Source: Apricaphanius iberus
Lineage: Eukaryota > Chordata > Actinopteri > Cyprinodontiformes > Aphaniidae
NCBI GenBank assembly: GCA_028564705.1
Contig: JAPXFQ010002678.1
Coordinates: forward strand, 124,001 to 188,000
Direction: 5' to 3'
Length of the DNA: 64,000 bases
Shown here: positions 1-11,639 of the stretch, one piece after another
Layout: each line of letters starts with the position of its first letter
How positions within the stretch are numbered: the first letter of the stretch is position 1
The notes under the pieces: model-generated
What the model saw: only the letters and a program-made list of their open reading frames with translations
What the model was told of the DNA's origin: nothing
Databases searched by the model: none
Position numbers and translations under genes: made by a program

Positions 1-3
1 TTT

Positions 4-559
4 ATGCTGCGACATTCGGATGCTAGGATCAGAATTTTGGGTCAACAACATGAAAGCATGGATCCATCCTGCCGTGTATCAACGATTCAGGCAGGTGGTG
101 GTACAATGGTGTGGGAGGCCTTTTCTTGGCATACTTTGGGCTCCTTAGTATCAACTGATCATGGTTCCAACGCCACAGCCTACCTGATTATTGTTGCTGA
201 CCATGTCCATCCCTTTATGACCACAGTGTACCCATCTTCTGATGGCTACTTCCAGCAGGATAATGCACCATGTCATAAAGCTCCAATCATCTCAGGCTGG
301 TTTCTTAAACATGACAATGAGTTCAATGTACTCAGATGGCCTCCACAGTCACCAGAACTCAATCCAATAGAGCAACTTTGGGATGTGGTGGAACAGGAGA
401 TTTACATAATGGATGCCGAGAAATCTGCAGTGACTGCGTGATGCTATCAGGTCAATATGGACCAAAATCTCTCAGGAAAGTTTCCAGTACCACGTTGAAC
501 CTATGCCAACAAGGATTAAGGCAATTCTGAAGGGTAATCGGGTTCCAACCCGGTATTAG
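4..559 (+). pseudogene. Tc1-type transposase, C-terminal half (broken)
   Basis: The DDE transposase of a Tc1/mariner-superfamily element cuts and pastes the element at TA sites. The first 145 codons (4-441) carry the second catalytic Asp in FQQDNAPCH (D at residue 86) and the third catalytic residue in LNPIEQLWDV (E at residue 123). That leaves 36 residues between them, not the 34 of classical Tc1. The N-terminal DNA-binding domain and first catalytic Asp lie outside the window or are lost. After MDAEK a few bases are missing relative to the usual family pattern. The tail (LRDAI...VPTRY) continues in another frame to a TAG at 557-559, with an in-frame TGA near 430. The gene is therefore dead. 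The family call rests on motifs and is firm; the subfamily is inferred from the spacing. Confidence 0.9.
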
Positions 560-561
560 CA

Positions 562-591
562 AGGTGTACCGGATAAAGTGGCCAGTGAGTG
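562..591 (+). repeat. 3' terminal inverted repeat of the Tc1-type element
   Basis: The block starting AGGTGTACCGGATAAAGTGG and ending GCCAGTGAGTG directly follows the transposase stop. It has the look of the terminal repeat of this fish Tc1 group. No clean TA dinucleotide remains just outside it. The other terminus is beyond the left edge of the window. Confidence 0.6.
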
Positions 592-751
592 GACATGTGA
601 TGAGTAGTAGAAGAGAAAAGTAAAAGAGAGAAGAAAAGTGATAATAATAATAAATAATTACAGTAGTCCAGCCTTGAAGTAACAAATGTGTGGACTAGTG
701 TCAGCATCACTCGTGGAATGGATGTTTCTAATTTTAGCAATATTGTGAAGG

Positions 752-997
752 TAAATGGACTGAACTTATATAGCGCTTTTCTAGTCATACTGATCACTCA
801 AAGCGCTTTACATTGAAGCCACATTCACCCATTCATACACTGATAGCCAACATGCCTCGGTAGGATGATGTAGAATTTTTGGGGTTAAGTGCCTTACCCA
901 GGGGCACATCAACATGTGACTGGAGGAAGCTGGAATCGAACCTACGACCCTCCAATTGCAAGCCAACTACTCTACCAATGAGCCACAGTCGCCCCCA
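752..997 (-). mobile_element. tRNA-derived SINE inserted in the L2 LINE
   Basis: Read on the minus strand, this begins GGGGGCGACTGTGGCTC. It has a pol III A-box-like segment (TGGCTCATTGGTAGAG, plus-strand 970-985) and a perfect B box (GGTTCGATTCC, 932-942), as in a tRNA-derived SINE head. The body ends in GCGCTATATAAGTTCAG, which resembles the 3' tail of the L2 LINE at 19120-19152 (GCGCTATATAAATAAACTG). LINE coding sequence resumes on both sides (FHL before, NIAKI after), flanked by a short direct repeat of about TTCAC. No host tRNA gene is implied, because the region folds into a longer repeat unit. Confidence 0.8.
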
Positions 998-1969
998 CAG
1001 GTGAAAGAAGAAATCTTGGAAACCTGTTTAATATGAGAAAAATACACCAAGGTTCTTTACATTATTACCAGAGGCCAAATTAATGCCATCCAGATGAAGT
1101 GACTGATTTAGCAGTTTCCTTTTTAAAGGTTCTGGTCCAAAGACAACAACTTCTGTCTTTGGACTGAATTTAAAGTTAGAAAATTCAGAGTCATTCAGGT
1201 TTTTATGTCTTCCAGACATGCTTTTAATCTACCTAACTGATTGGTTTCATCAGATTTTATGGATAAATATAATTGTGTATCATCAGCATAACTGTCGAAA
1301 TTCATTCCATTGTGTCTAATTATTTTACCAATTGGAAGCAAATAAATAGTAAAGAGAATCGGTCCAAGCACAGAATCCTGTGGTACTCCAGAAGTAACCC
1401 TTGAGTGTGAAGAAGATTTATTATTGACATGAACAAACTGGAATCTATAGGACAGATATGATTTAAACCAGCCTAGTGCTGTTCCCTTTATCCCTACTAC
1501 ATGTTCAAGCCTTTCTAAGAGAATATTATGATCGACTGTGTCAAAATCAGCACTGAGATCTAACAAGACCAGAACAGTCACAAATCCATTATCTGAGGCC
1601 ATTAGAATATCATTAGTAACTTTTACCAGTGCTGTTTCAGTGCTTTGATGAGCTCTAAAACCTGACTGAAATTCCTCAAACAGGTTGTTGCTGTTTAGAT
1701 GCTCACATACTTGATTAGCAACTATTTTCTCAAGAAGTTTGGATAAGAAAGGAAGGTTAGATTTAGGTCTGTAGTTAGCTAAATCATCTTGATCAAGGGA
1801 GGGTTCCTTAAGTAAAGGTTTAATTACAGCAACCTTAAATTCCTGTGGTGCATATCCATTTATTAAAGATAGATTCATCATGTCTAGAATAGGGCCAGTA
1901 ACCAGAGGGAACACTTCCTTAAATAATTTGGTTGGTATTGGGTCTAACATACAAGTTGAGGGTTTAGAT

Positions 1970-2507
1970 CAGAGGTGCCCAGAGTGGGGCCCACGGAGAG
2001 GATGCCCTAGGTTTTACATAACAATTCACATTTTTCAGACAGTCAGTTAAATATGCATCATGAATATTCTTCCACTGCTGATACTGTTTGTGGTTAATGG
2101 ACCCAATGAGTATTGTATATATGATCCTATTGGGGTGTATACAGTCCTTCTGTATAATGCTTACATTGTATCTTAAATCAGGTTAAAATTAAACAACAGG
2201 GGAATGTAGATTGGGTTTGTAAAATAAAATGTAAAATAAATTTTTCAAAATGCTGTGAGAAAGATTTTTTTTACTTACATCAATACTTAAGTTTAGATAT
2301 GTGTTCTAAATGGCTATAAATTACACATTTGTCATTTCATTTAATGTTATTTACACAGAAATGAAGGCTTAATAATTGCATAAAAACCCTTTACTATACT
2401 TTACTATTAGTATTTGTATTTCGAGTAAAATATTATTACATTCTGCCTGCAACGCTCTGATGGCTTTTCATTTTGGCCATCTAAGGGAAAAAGTTTGGGC
2501 ACCCCTT
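1970..2507. mobile_element. Non-autonomous hAT element inside L2 copy 1
   Basis: The ends are CAGAGGTGCCCAGAGT at 1970 and, reverse-complemented, AAGGGGTGCCCAAACTT at 2507, a near-perfect terminal inverted repeat. The flanks carry an exact 8-bp direct repeat, GTTTAGAT, at 1962-1969 and 2508-2515. An 8-bp duplication with such ends is the hAT signature. The flanking 8 bp is LINE sequence (the Ser-Lys-Pro codons), so the element landed in the LINE. The 538-bp interior has no coding potential that I can see. Confidence 0.88.
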
Positions 2508-2625
2508 GTTTAGATGATAATATTTGCAATAATTCCGAAAGTTCAAAAGATTTAAACGGTGCAGACATAAACAAGGTTCTACTGATACCGCCTCATATAC
2601 TGAGAGAGAAGTAATCATGTTTTGC

Positions 2626-5600
2626 CAATGATGACCCGTCTTGTGACCTTTAGGTAACAGAGATTTTCCAGTTGTTTTTTCACGAGCTCTAGAGCATTCT
2701 TCCTATTATTATAGTAGTGGCTAATAACGTGATTTTAATTTCCTTTTAAACACTATTTTTTTTCAACTTCAACTTTTTTTAACTTTTAATTTACTATTTT
2801 TTGTCTATATGTTTTTATAGGTGTTTGAGCCTAACTTGTCATGCTTTATTTTAGCGAGCTGTGTAATTTGCTCTATAAATCAAATACCATGTCTTTGTAT
2901 AATGTTTTATCTAGTCCCTATGGAACCCAGAGCACTTAACACTACATTCAGTCATTCGCACACCAGGCCCTCTGACCACCACCAGTAGGCGATGGTCTCA
3001 GAGATGAGGCTGGTACCAGCAATCATCAGGTTATAAGACAAACTCCTGGGCCATGGTCGCATGTGAAGGTTGATTTAAATTGATGTTTTGACTTTAAATA
3101 TGCATAAAGCCTGTTCATTTGTTTTGTTTTCTCTAGTATGAAAAAGCAAAAAAATGTCTCTAACATCAGTGTGAGGTGTCATAATGTTAATAATCAACTG
3201 AAGCGGAAAAAAATGCAAACACCACTGTATACTTAAGTACCACTAGATGGTGCTAGATGTCTATGCAGAGGACAAGCAGCCTGTCGGGGCCTCAGGACAA
3301 TGCTGTGATTCTACAGTATAGTGGTCTCATTGTTTCCATGATGGCTTTTACTGTATGAAGCAGGACAACATCTGATGAGAACATGTGCTGCATTGAACAT
3401 GTGAAATGCAGCACACTGCATACTGTAACATGTGTTGTTTTTTATCCCCTGGAGAGAGGAGCTGTCAGCGTCTTCCCCAGCCTGAATAATGGCCATTTCT
3501 GTGCTGAAGCTTGAACAAAGATGATGCTGATGAAGATGCACTGTCTCCTTAGCAGACAGAGAACATGTCAGCTGTGTCTTGTGTTCCAGCTGCTGCTTCT
3601 ACAGCCTGATCTTCCTAATTCCAGTCATTTTGTCAGTGAGAAGGACCAGTGAAGCGGCTGGGGTTCTCTGTCTGACAGGATGCTGCTGCAGCCGCAGTGC
3701 TGTTTGCAGGCACCAGTGAGCCTGTGAAGGATGGAGACATCTGGATGTCTGAGCTCTCCTCTCCTGCAACGTGCTCCTCAGTGTGCATGACAGGACATGA
3801 GGAGGTACACGCTCATAGTGGCTGCCATTGTTGTTAAAGCCTGTGAAATAAAGATGAATCAATAAACTGCAGATATACATACACACATTTGTTCTGAGGA
3901 AACTGAAGCAAACCTCACTATCCCCAATCCTCCTCAGGCCATTCCACAGAGCCACGATTGGAAGCGTGTTGACGTACTCCGTGTCAGCACGCTGCGCCAG
4001 CTGCAGTATGGCACACCAGATGCTTCCTGCAGATGATAGTTAGGGGACCTGAGAAGGTAATTGGAGTGTCTCTGAACATTGTCAGAGACTTTTACTGATT
4101 ATTACATTTCTAAAGTTAATATCACCAAATTAAATGTATCTTTAAAACCATATTATGATCGTTATAATCAAAGCTCCAAGTATCTCAATAAAACTGAATA
4201 ATTTCACCAGGATTCAGTGTGTTAAAAGCAGCAGCTTATTAGGCTTTACAACTGTTCTCACTACATGCTGCAGCAAACACTAGTGGTCCTAGGGCATCTA
4301 ATGTATGATCAGTTCGCTTTTAGTTGGTTTGATTGCTTGTTACTAATGTCAGATTTCTTAGATGATCCGTACTATAGCTGAAGGTCTGCTTTAACTCGAT
4401 GGACAGAGAGAGAAAAAACAACTGTTTCTAAATGGATGCAACCAGTTTCCACTTTACTAAAAGCTTCAATGAAACACGAGCGCTGGATCAGAATGTCCTG
4501 CAACCTTTCACCAAAAGCATCATTTATAGCGAGCTGAAATTTATTTGTGGGTGGCAGCAGACAACATTTAGGCTACAACAACAATGAATGCTTTTAATAG
4601 TTATTATATCGTCAGTTCTATTTATATAGCACCTTTCATAGCTAAAACTTACAAAGGGATTTAAAAGGACTCTGTAAATATGTAAAATAATTGTAAAAGT
4701 AAATAAATTCACTGACAAAGATCATTCAAATTAGTCAATAATTTATATGCTGTATGATGCATAGATTCCTAGTTTCATCTGTTTGTGGAAGGTTAAAAAA
4801 CGCATTCACACTGTGACTTCTTTCCTGAGTTTTATTCCGTCTTTTGGTCCAGTGTTGTCCAGTGGAGTACATTCCACCCATATGGAGCCGTGCTTTCTCT
4901 TGAGCTGCTTCAGAACCGACATGAATCTGCAGATACGCTTCTGGTTTCTCTGCTTTAACATGCGTTAGTGTGCTGAAACACAGCAGCATCTCCAGGTCTC
5001 CTGCTACTTTCTAGTCACTGATTGGTTAAACTGGAACCCTTACCTGCTGCTATCATTTCACTGCTGCTTCTTTGTGTGTTTAGTGTACATCTAGCTCAAA
5101 TTATTAGACTATTGTTTTATTTTGTTTGCACTGATAAAACTTAAAAATACAGATTTAGTTTAAAAAATGTATTTGGGTAGGTTGTGATCAATTTTTCTAA
5201 AAAGAAATAGGATTTTTCACAACTAAAATGCAATGGACAAAATTATTTAGTTTCCAACTAATTTTAATGGCAAACATTCCTGTGGATGGATTATATTGCA
5301 ATAGAAATCCTTTCCATGCTTTATGTTTTGTGCAAAGATGAGCTTTTTCAGAAAAGTAGCAGGTGTAAAAGATGAAATGGACAGACATTGATCAAATTAA
5401 AATTTTTAGTAAATTTAGTCAAATGATCTCACAGAAAGATCCAGAACACAGCCAACACCATCAGGAGAGTCTTTCTAAGGAAGATGAAGGCCCCTTCCCA
5501 CCTCTCTTACCTGTAGAATGACTCAGGACTGGTCTACATGACTGTAGAAATGTTCAAAAACATAGTTACATTACCTGAATAATTTCTGTCCAAAATGAAG

Positions 5601-6560
5601 AATGCACCCATTAAGTTTGACTAAAATCATAGAAACAGGGACAAAATATATAAAAACAAAGAGGAAGTGATAGAGACATGCAGTTAAGGTTTTTTATAGC
5701 GTTTTTTCAGCTCTTGGAGGCCCTAACACGTAGTAATCCTCGTAGTCGGTACTGAGGATCACAACTCTAACTCTGCTACGTTGTCTTTACCTCCCTTCAT
5801 CTGTTTGTTGCGCTGCAGGAGGAAAAGCGAACAGCCAGAGGTCATTTAGTGCAGCGGATCAAGTATCCAATCATTTTTCTATTCCAACATTTCATCCATC
5901 ATCAGAAATAAGTACAAGTTATTTATGTGCAACATTACAGCAACATATATAAAAAGCCATAAAAAAATATTTTCAAGAGACAATTCTTTTGTCCTTTCAC
6001 ACTTTATTTCCTTAATAAACAGTTATGTTACATGGTAGAGTTATACAATGATCCTGTAAGATATAATAAATATTTACAGCATTTAAAATAATATGCACTA
6101 GAATACTGGAAATGGTCTCAGTGCTTTACTGGGCTCGGTTCAGGTTGGTTTTGTGTGCTACCTTGAACCTGGAACATCTGCAATAACCTTTGCTGTTAAT
6201 AAAGTTACCTACATACATAGTTTATGAATTATTGTCTATATACTGATGTGTATCTGCTGTATAGTCCCCTCTAATGATCTGAACTGTTTAATATGAGCAA
6301 TTTTTCATACAAATGTAAATAAATTTGAAATTTGGCTAAACATGACTGAATGGTTGTGTACTAACTGATCAACTATGAATATTGAGCATTAGTTATGATA
6401 ATGTAATACAGTGAAAAAGCAAACAAAAACTGTTTTTAAAAAAACTTAAAACCATATATTACTTTCCATCTATTCACAGTTAAGCTCACAATTATTCATA
6501 CCTCTAAAAGAATAGACAAATTTTACAAACATGTTTAATCTGACTGGAACTAATAGTGTA
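2626..6560. other. Non-coding stretch, no gene recognised
   Basis: Only short, stop-rich frames are present, none with a recognisable domain. 2920-3060 (GAGCACTTAACACTACATTC and following) and 4615-4665 (TTTATATAGCACCTTTCA) faintly resemble decayed SINE or LINE tail sequence seen elsewhere in teleosts. I do not call them separately. Confidence 0.6.
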
Positions 6561-6574
6561 TTAATGTTCTGCTA

Positions 6575-6660
6575 TGGCCCAGTCAAAGTCCTGACTTGAA
6601 TCTGATGTAGAACCTGTGAGGGGAGCTAAAGATTAGGGTGATGACCAAGAAGCCTTGGAG
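6575..6660 (+). pseudogene. Tc1-type transposase scrap around the catalytic Glu
   Basis: Conceptual translation gives WPSQSPDLNLM, a stop, NL, a stop, then GELKIRV. This matches the WPSQSPDLNPIENLWGELK pattern of Tc1 transposases, with two stops and the NPIE glutamate region lost. Only about 30 codons remain. It is a different Tc1 lineage from the one at the left edge. Confidence 0.65.
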
Positions 6661-6747
6661 CTCCTTTTGCTCAGTAAAACACAGGGAGAACATATTTAAA
6701 GGTTATTGAATTATTTTTAAAGCTCTGTTTACTCTAATGTTTTCAAA

Positions 6748-6895
6748 CCCTGCTCCTCTAGGCACACTGCCCTGCATGTTTTAGATGTTTTCCTGCTCTA
6801 ACACGCCTAATTTTACTTGATGGCTGATTAAAGGGCTTTTACTAAACTACAATCATCTGACTCAGCAGGGATAGGAAACACTCCTTAGAAAACAA
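6748..6895. mobile_element. Palindromic MITE-like repeat, decayed copy
   Basis: This contains TGCATGTTTTAGATGTTTTC followed by CTGCTCTAACACGCC. It is the same family, in part inverted, as the repeat at 12745-12885. The second arm is badly eroded. Confidence 0.5.
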
Positions 6896-8995
6896 TATTT
6901 TAGTAATTGTTGGACTGCCTTTTTCCATCCGCTATTGAGAATTTAATCATTTTTAATATTTAATGCATTAAAACTTCTATCTGATATATGTCCCTAGCAT
7001 GACCCAGCATTTTCCATCTGTTATGTCACCCGACTGAAATATCCGAGTTCTTGAAAAATGAAAAGCAAACAGAAACACAGGATCCTTCACTCCATCTGTC
7101 CCTGACTTTAACACACACACTACAGAGGGGTTCATGCTCCTTTTCAATGTCTGATAACCTTACTGTATTTTCTCCCTTCCCTGTCAGTGTGAGATTCCCT
7201 GAGGCCACTTAGAGAGACGCAGTCAGCAGATTCTGATAACATGTAACAGCATGATGTTTTTCTCCAGAAATCAAAGTGGCCTTTGTGCTTCACTAAGAGG
7301 TGGATTCTCGGGCTTCACACAAGCTTTTAGAGCTCAGTGTAGCATTTCCAAGCCAAGGCTGTATCACCGTCCCAGGCCCTCACAGCAATGGTGAGATATT
7401 TAGATCCCCCCCTCCAGTGTAAAATTAGCCCCCCGTATGAGGGTACTGCTGAAAGACAAAAGGCTCAAGCTGGGCCTTCAGCCCCATGTGAGGAACCGAG
7501 GAAGTGACTGGTTGGTATAAACAGCGAAGGCGTTCTGCTGGAGCTTTGAAGCTGACTGGGAATGAAGCTCTTTCACATGTGTGCTCGGTTACCAGTTCAT
7601 ATTTTACAGCAAGTCAAACATAGAAGTATAAACTGCAAATGACAAATCCAGAGAGCTGTGAGCTCTACTGCTAGCTTTTCATATCAGGAAACAGGGCATG
7701 CAGTTGTTTTTGGTTTAAAATACATGTATATCAGTAGGATTAAAGGTCATGATTAACATTGCTGAAATGTAAATAAAATGATTCATTGGATGGATTATGC
7801 AAATACTTTTCTTTTTGTTGCAATTTACACTTTCAAAGTTCAGGTAATGTCTTTAAGAATATGTTTCCTGTTGGGTATGTTACTGTAAACGTGGAGCAAA
7901 AGCCTTGAAGACTCATCACATTAACACACTTCAAATTTTACATTTTTACAAATGATATAAGTGGAATTTGGAAGTGCATTTGCAAATATAAACCAAACTC
8001 TCACAAAAAAAAATCATCTCTTCCTATTAAAACAAAGAACTAGCAGGGAGAACTGGAACATTATGGATTCCATTTTAATCCCTGGCTATGTGCCACTCCT
8101 CCAGTCTAACCTGTGCTCATCCCACCTGAACATCCCTGTGATTGGTTCATGCTGAGCCGAGCCTTAAAGGGGCCTCCTGTAGTGGTTACATCCAGACCTC
8201 ACTGTAGAATGAGAGCAACATTAGGCTGGGACGTTTGTGTGAGGAGCAGAATGAAGACAGCCTCCCTCACTTCACTGCTTGCTGCACTTTAGTGCTTGCT
8301 GCAATAACTGGAATAATAATTAAACGAAAAACAATCTAAAGAATCCATTCATTTAAATGTTTAATCGGCATTGTTTATTGCACCGGTTTGGAATTGCTCT
8401 TCCTGCATAATGATACCTAAAACAATCCACCTCCATTAGTGTCCACATCTGAGAAAACGGTCATTGTTCTGCTAACTGTCAAAGTTACAAACTCATCATT
8501 AGTGGGAACTTCAAGTCAGGCGAGAAACAGTAAAATAGTGTATGAAGCGCTGGAGTGTGAAAGCAGCTCTACAATAGTATTTGTCATGGCCAACATTAAA
8601 CCATGTAATCCACTTAGAGATGCTTTAGCAGGACTTCATTGTGAACAAACTGCATCTCTGCTCTCTCCCCAGTCTGAGTCAGTAGGGTGACCTACTGATC
8701 CCAACCAATCATGATAAGACGTGTCCAGCAGGCGCTCAGCTGCTGCTGAACGGGACAGGCAGGCTGCAGCGGGCCGGCCCAGCTCGCCGCTTTGTTCCCA
8801 GACTGTGGGGTTAATGGGTTTCTGTACTGGGTGGTGGTGAGGGAGGAGAAGGGTGGCGTTCTCCAGCCTTCTGCAGCCGAGAAAAATTAGGATGCAGCCT
8901 TCGTTGTCAGAGCCGGGGTGCTGTCTGCTGCTTTCCCAGCAGCCCCTTGGCCGGTGACAGGGAGATGGATGATATCTGCAGCCTGGCTGCTCTGC
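6896..8995. other. Non-coding stretch, no gene recognised
   Basis: There is no coding signal or clear transposon. The balanced-composition stretches at 7310-7530 and 8420-8690 lack simple repeats and could be conserved non-coding DNA, but nothing in the sequence alone proves it. Confidence 0.5.
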
Positions 8996-9000
8996 TCCCA

Positions 9001-9020
9001 CACACACACACACACACACT
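9001..9020. repeat. (CA)n microsatellite
   Basis: Ten uninterrupted CA units. Another CA-rich run lies at 9275-9298. Confidence 0.95.
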
Positions 9021-9304
9021 CAGAAATAAAACAAATAAACACACACCTACACGATCTTTCCTCCCTCTCACTCTCTTCCTTTTCTCATCTTCCTTTCCTC
9101 AAACACAGTGTATGAATATTTGTATAATACACCCCTGTCACTGTTGCCTTTGGCAACGTAACTCATATCCCAGATATGAGGGGAATGAAAATCTTCCATG
9201 TGAAAACAATGAAACTGTTTGGAGAGAGATCTGCAGAATTTCTTCTCTGTTTGATGACATGGACTTAAACATGACACACACACAGACACACACACACAGC
9301 ATGT

Positions 9305-10156
9305 TCAAACAGAGGTGTTTATTAAAATCACTGGGTACAACATGAAGAACAGGAGACCTATGCCGTCCAACTCACACCTATAGTACATAGACTGATTCCC
9401 AGCAGTCTGTCCCTTCTCTGTCCTGCTCCCATTGTCCTTACCTGTTGTGCTAGTTTCCTCCTCGCTGCTCTTATTCCTGCAGCTGGGACCGAATCCAGCA
9501 GCCGTGTCACCTGAGCAACACTCGGTGCATACTAATGAGGAGCTGAGGGGGGGGGGGGGGGGGGGGGGGGGCGGATCGGGGGCAGAGTGCTTCCTCTGAC
9601 AGGTAGGAAACGCGTCCAGCCTTGGATTAGACCCCGCCCTGTCGCTACGATTTTCCTCTACCTCTTCCCTGTCATCTCTATGCAGGAGCAGAGAAAATGA
9701 GAGTGGGGGGTGTGGGGTGTAAAAGGTAGCCAATGGCAGAGAAGGAGAAGGGACAAATAAAGTGAGAGTGTTGTTGAGGCAGGGTGGGGGGAGCAGGGTG
9801 TAGGGAGGGACATCCATCACTGCTTTAAGTGACTGCAGTGGGACGGAGCAGAGAAGGTCGTCTGGTGTCTCTCTGGGCAGAACTAAGATGGCTTCAGATG
9901 ACTCCAGGCTAACCAGCTCCCACAGACTGTGGGTCTGACTCTTTCATTCACTGTCTTTACATGGAGGAAGAGAAAAACAAAAGATAGCCTTAGTCAAACC
10001 GATGTGTTCTTCACTGGAGCGAACACAGCCACATAACAGGGTTAGAAAGAGTGGAAGCAGGAATAACACCACCACTATGACAGCGACGACTGTAACACAA
10101 ACAGTACAGTACATGGTGTACTGTAATGTAGCGTTATCATCCATTTCTTCACTCAT
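9305..10156 (-). other. Possible membrane-protein reading frame interrupted by one TGA
   Basis: On the minus strand an ATG at 10156 opens a 70-codon frame. It has a short acidic N terminus, an N-glycosylation sequon (NAT, residues 8-10) and one strong hydrophobic segment at about residues 16-46, ending in a Cys-Gly-Cys that could be palmitoylated. It stops at TGA 9944-9946. The same frame then stays open for about 210 more codons to 9305. That part is Pro- and Ser-rich with an acidic stretch, and a 25-base C run is read as polyproline. An AATAAA lies in the last codons. A pyrimidine tract before an AG near 9959 hints at a splice acceptor, but no good donor keeps the frame. I do not recognise the protein. 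It could be a two-exon gene, a pseudogene or chance. Confidence 0.3.
9547..9571. repeat. Uninterrupted 25-base poly-G tract
   Basis: Twenty-five consecutive G on the plus strand, unusually long for a vertebrate genome and able to form quadruplex structure. It may be mis-sized in assembly. Confidence 0.9.
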
Positions 10157-10447
10157 AGTTCTTATCCTGGTTTTACTCCATCTGCTTCACTGCTCCCACC
10201 ATCTGGTGACTGGTTGAGTGACATGCTACGCCAACTGGAAGAATGCCAACGTAAAAGCACACATCTTCCCACCTAGTGTCATGGAGTTGAGCACAAGTCA
10301 TTCAATAATTAGATTTTTCTCCAATATTGGCCAAAGTTTTAGATGTGCATGTAGACATAGCAACTGACTCCAAATCTTCAGCAAATAGAAAAACAAAAAA
10401 AGACAGTCACACAGAGCTAACACCATGGCCTGCTTAGCTAGCAACTA

Positions 10448-10664
10448 GGGCTGGGCGATATGGCTTAGAAAATAAATCATTATAACAAATCCAATTTCCG
10501 ATTTTAATTTATACTTATTTATACGTGTTTCTTAAAACAATAAAAAATATTTTCAAATTTCCTTTTTTGTCAGTCAGCGCTAAGCAACATGGCTAACACA
10601 GATTTCACAGAAGAGCTCACAGACTGCTGGTGTGTCTCTGTGATCCATCTTACCTCTGAGCACC
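10448..10664 (+). other. Possible DNA-transposon end upstream of the GACA array
   Basis: AGGGCTGGGCGATATGG at 10448 resembles the start of hAT-like elements common in teleosts. No matching right end was found. An ATG in good context (AACATGGCTAACAC, near 10589) opens a frame of about 25 non-repetitive codons that runs straight into the microsatellite, so a functional product is unlikely. Confidence 0.3.
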
Positions 10665-11249
10665 AAGACAGACAGAGAGTGAGAGAGACAGACAGTGAGA
10701 CAGAGAGAGAGAGAGACAGACAGAGAGACAGAGCGAGAGAGAGACAGACAGAGAGAGAGAGACAGACAGTGAGACAGAGAGAGAGAGAGACAGACAGAGA
10801 GACAGAGAGAGAGAGAGACAGACAGACAGAGAGACAGACAGTGAGACAGAGAGAGAGACAGACAGAGAGAGAGACAGACAGAGAGACAGTCAGAGAGAGA
10901 GACAGACAGAGAGACAGTCAGAGAGATACAGACAGAGAGACAGACAGAGAGAGAGACAGACAGAGAGACAGTCAGAGAGAGAGACAGACAGAGAGACAGT
11001 CAGAGAGAGAGACAGACAGAGAGACAGTCAGAGAGATACAGACAGAGAGACAGACAGTCAGAGAGACAGACAGACAGAGAGAGAGAGAGACAGACAGAGA
11101 GACAGTCAGAGAGAGAGACAGACAGAGAGAGAGAGAGACAGACAGAGAGACAGTCAGAGAGAGAGAGAGACAGACAGAGAGAGAGAGACAGACAGACAGA
11201 CAGAGAGACAGTCAGAGAGAGAGACAGACAGAGAGAGAGACAGACAGAC

Positions 11250-11280
<31 letters not shown>

Positions 11281-11359
11281 CAGAGAGACAGTCAGAGAGA
11301 GAGACAGACAGAGAGAGAGAGACAGACAGACAGAGAGACAGTCAGAGAGAGAGACAGAA

Positions 11360-11390
<31 letters not shown>

Positions 11391-11600
11391 GAGACAGACA
11401 GTGAGACAGACAGAGAGAGAGACAGCCCGGGTAGACAGAGAGAGAGAGAGACAGACAGAGAGACAGTCAGAGAGAGAGACAGACAGACAGAGAGACAGTC
11501 AGAGAGAGAGACAGACACAGAGAGACAGACAGACAGAGAGACAGAGAGAGAGAGACAGACAGACAGAGAGACAGTCAGAGAGAGAGACAGTCAGACGACA
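10665..11600. repeat. Compound GACA/GAGA microsatellite array
   Basis: About 930 bp of interleaved GACA and GA units with regular GACAGTCAGA interruptions. The plus-strand frames through it read as Arg-Gln-Thr-Glu repeats and are open only because the units lack stops. At 11424-11433 a non-repeat CAGCCCGGGTAGAC island interrupts the array. The same island recurs near 14420. Confidence 0.97.
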
Positions 11601-11639
11601 AGAAGAAGTCCTGGACAAAAATAAACAGTGATGGAACTT

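Larger units (their letters stand above)
597..2625 (-). pseudogene. L2-clade LINE ORF2 (reverse transcriptase) relic, copy 1
   Basis: Reverse transcriptase of a non-LTR retrotransposon, read on the minus strand from about 2625 down to about 600. The 5' part is at 2508-2625, the main RT block at 1021-1969, and the tail at 655-752 (FVTSRLDYCN). The catalytic YADD box is intact at 1279-1290 (SYADDTQLYLS), and the LLDLSADFDTVDHNILL and GVPQDSVLGPILF blocks are clear. It is broken by a TGA and frameshift near 1200. A hAT MITE (1970-2507) and a SINE (752-997) are inserted in it. After RLDYCN the sequence jumps to a pyrimidine-rich stretch like that in the 3' UTR of the third copy near 62600, so an internal deletion is likely. 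Endonuclease and ORF1 are absent. The window has two other copies of this family (14559-19152 and 60194-63150). Confidence 0.9.

Noticed and set aside
750..997. Host tRNA gene on the minus strand
   Set aside because: A and B boxes are present, but the region is the head of a longer SINE with a LINE-like tail and lies inside a LINE.
8636..9019. 127-codon minus-strand frame starting in the CA repeat
   Set aside because: The start codon lies in the microsatellite, the composition is mixed, there is no domain and no splice support.
10589..11631. Plus-strand frames of 271 and 76 codons rich in Arg, Glu, Gln, Thr and Asp
   Set aside because: They are translations of the GACA/GAGA microsatellite with only about 25 non-repeat codons at the start.
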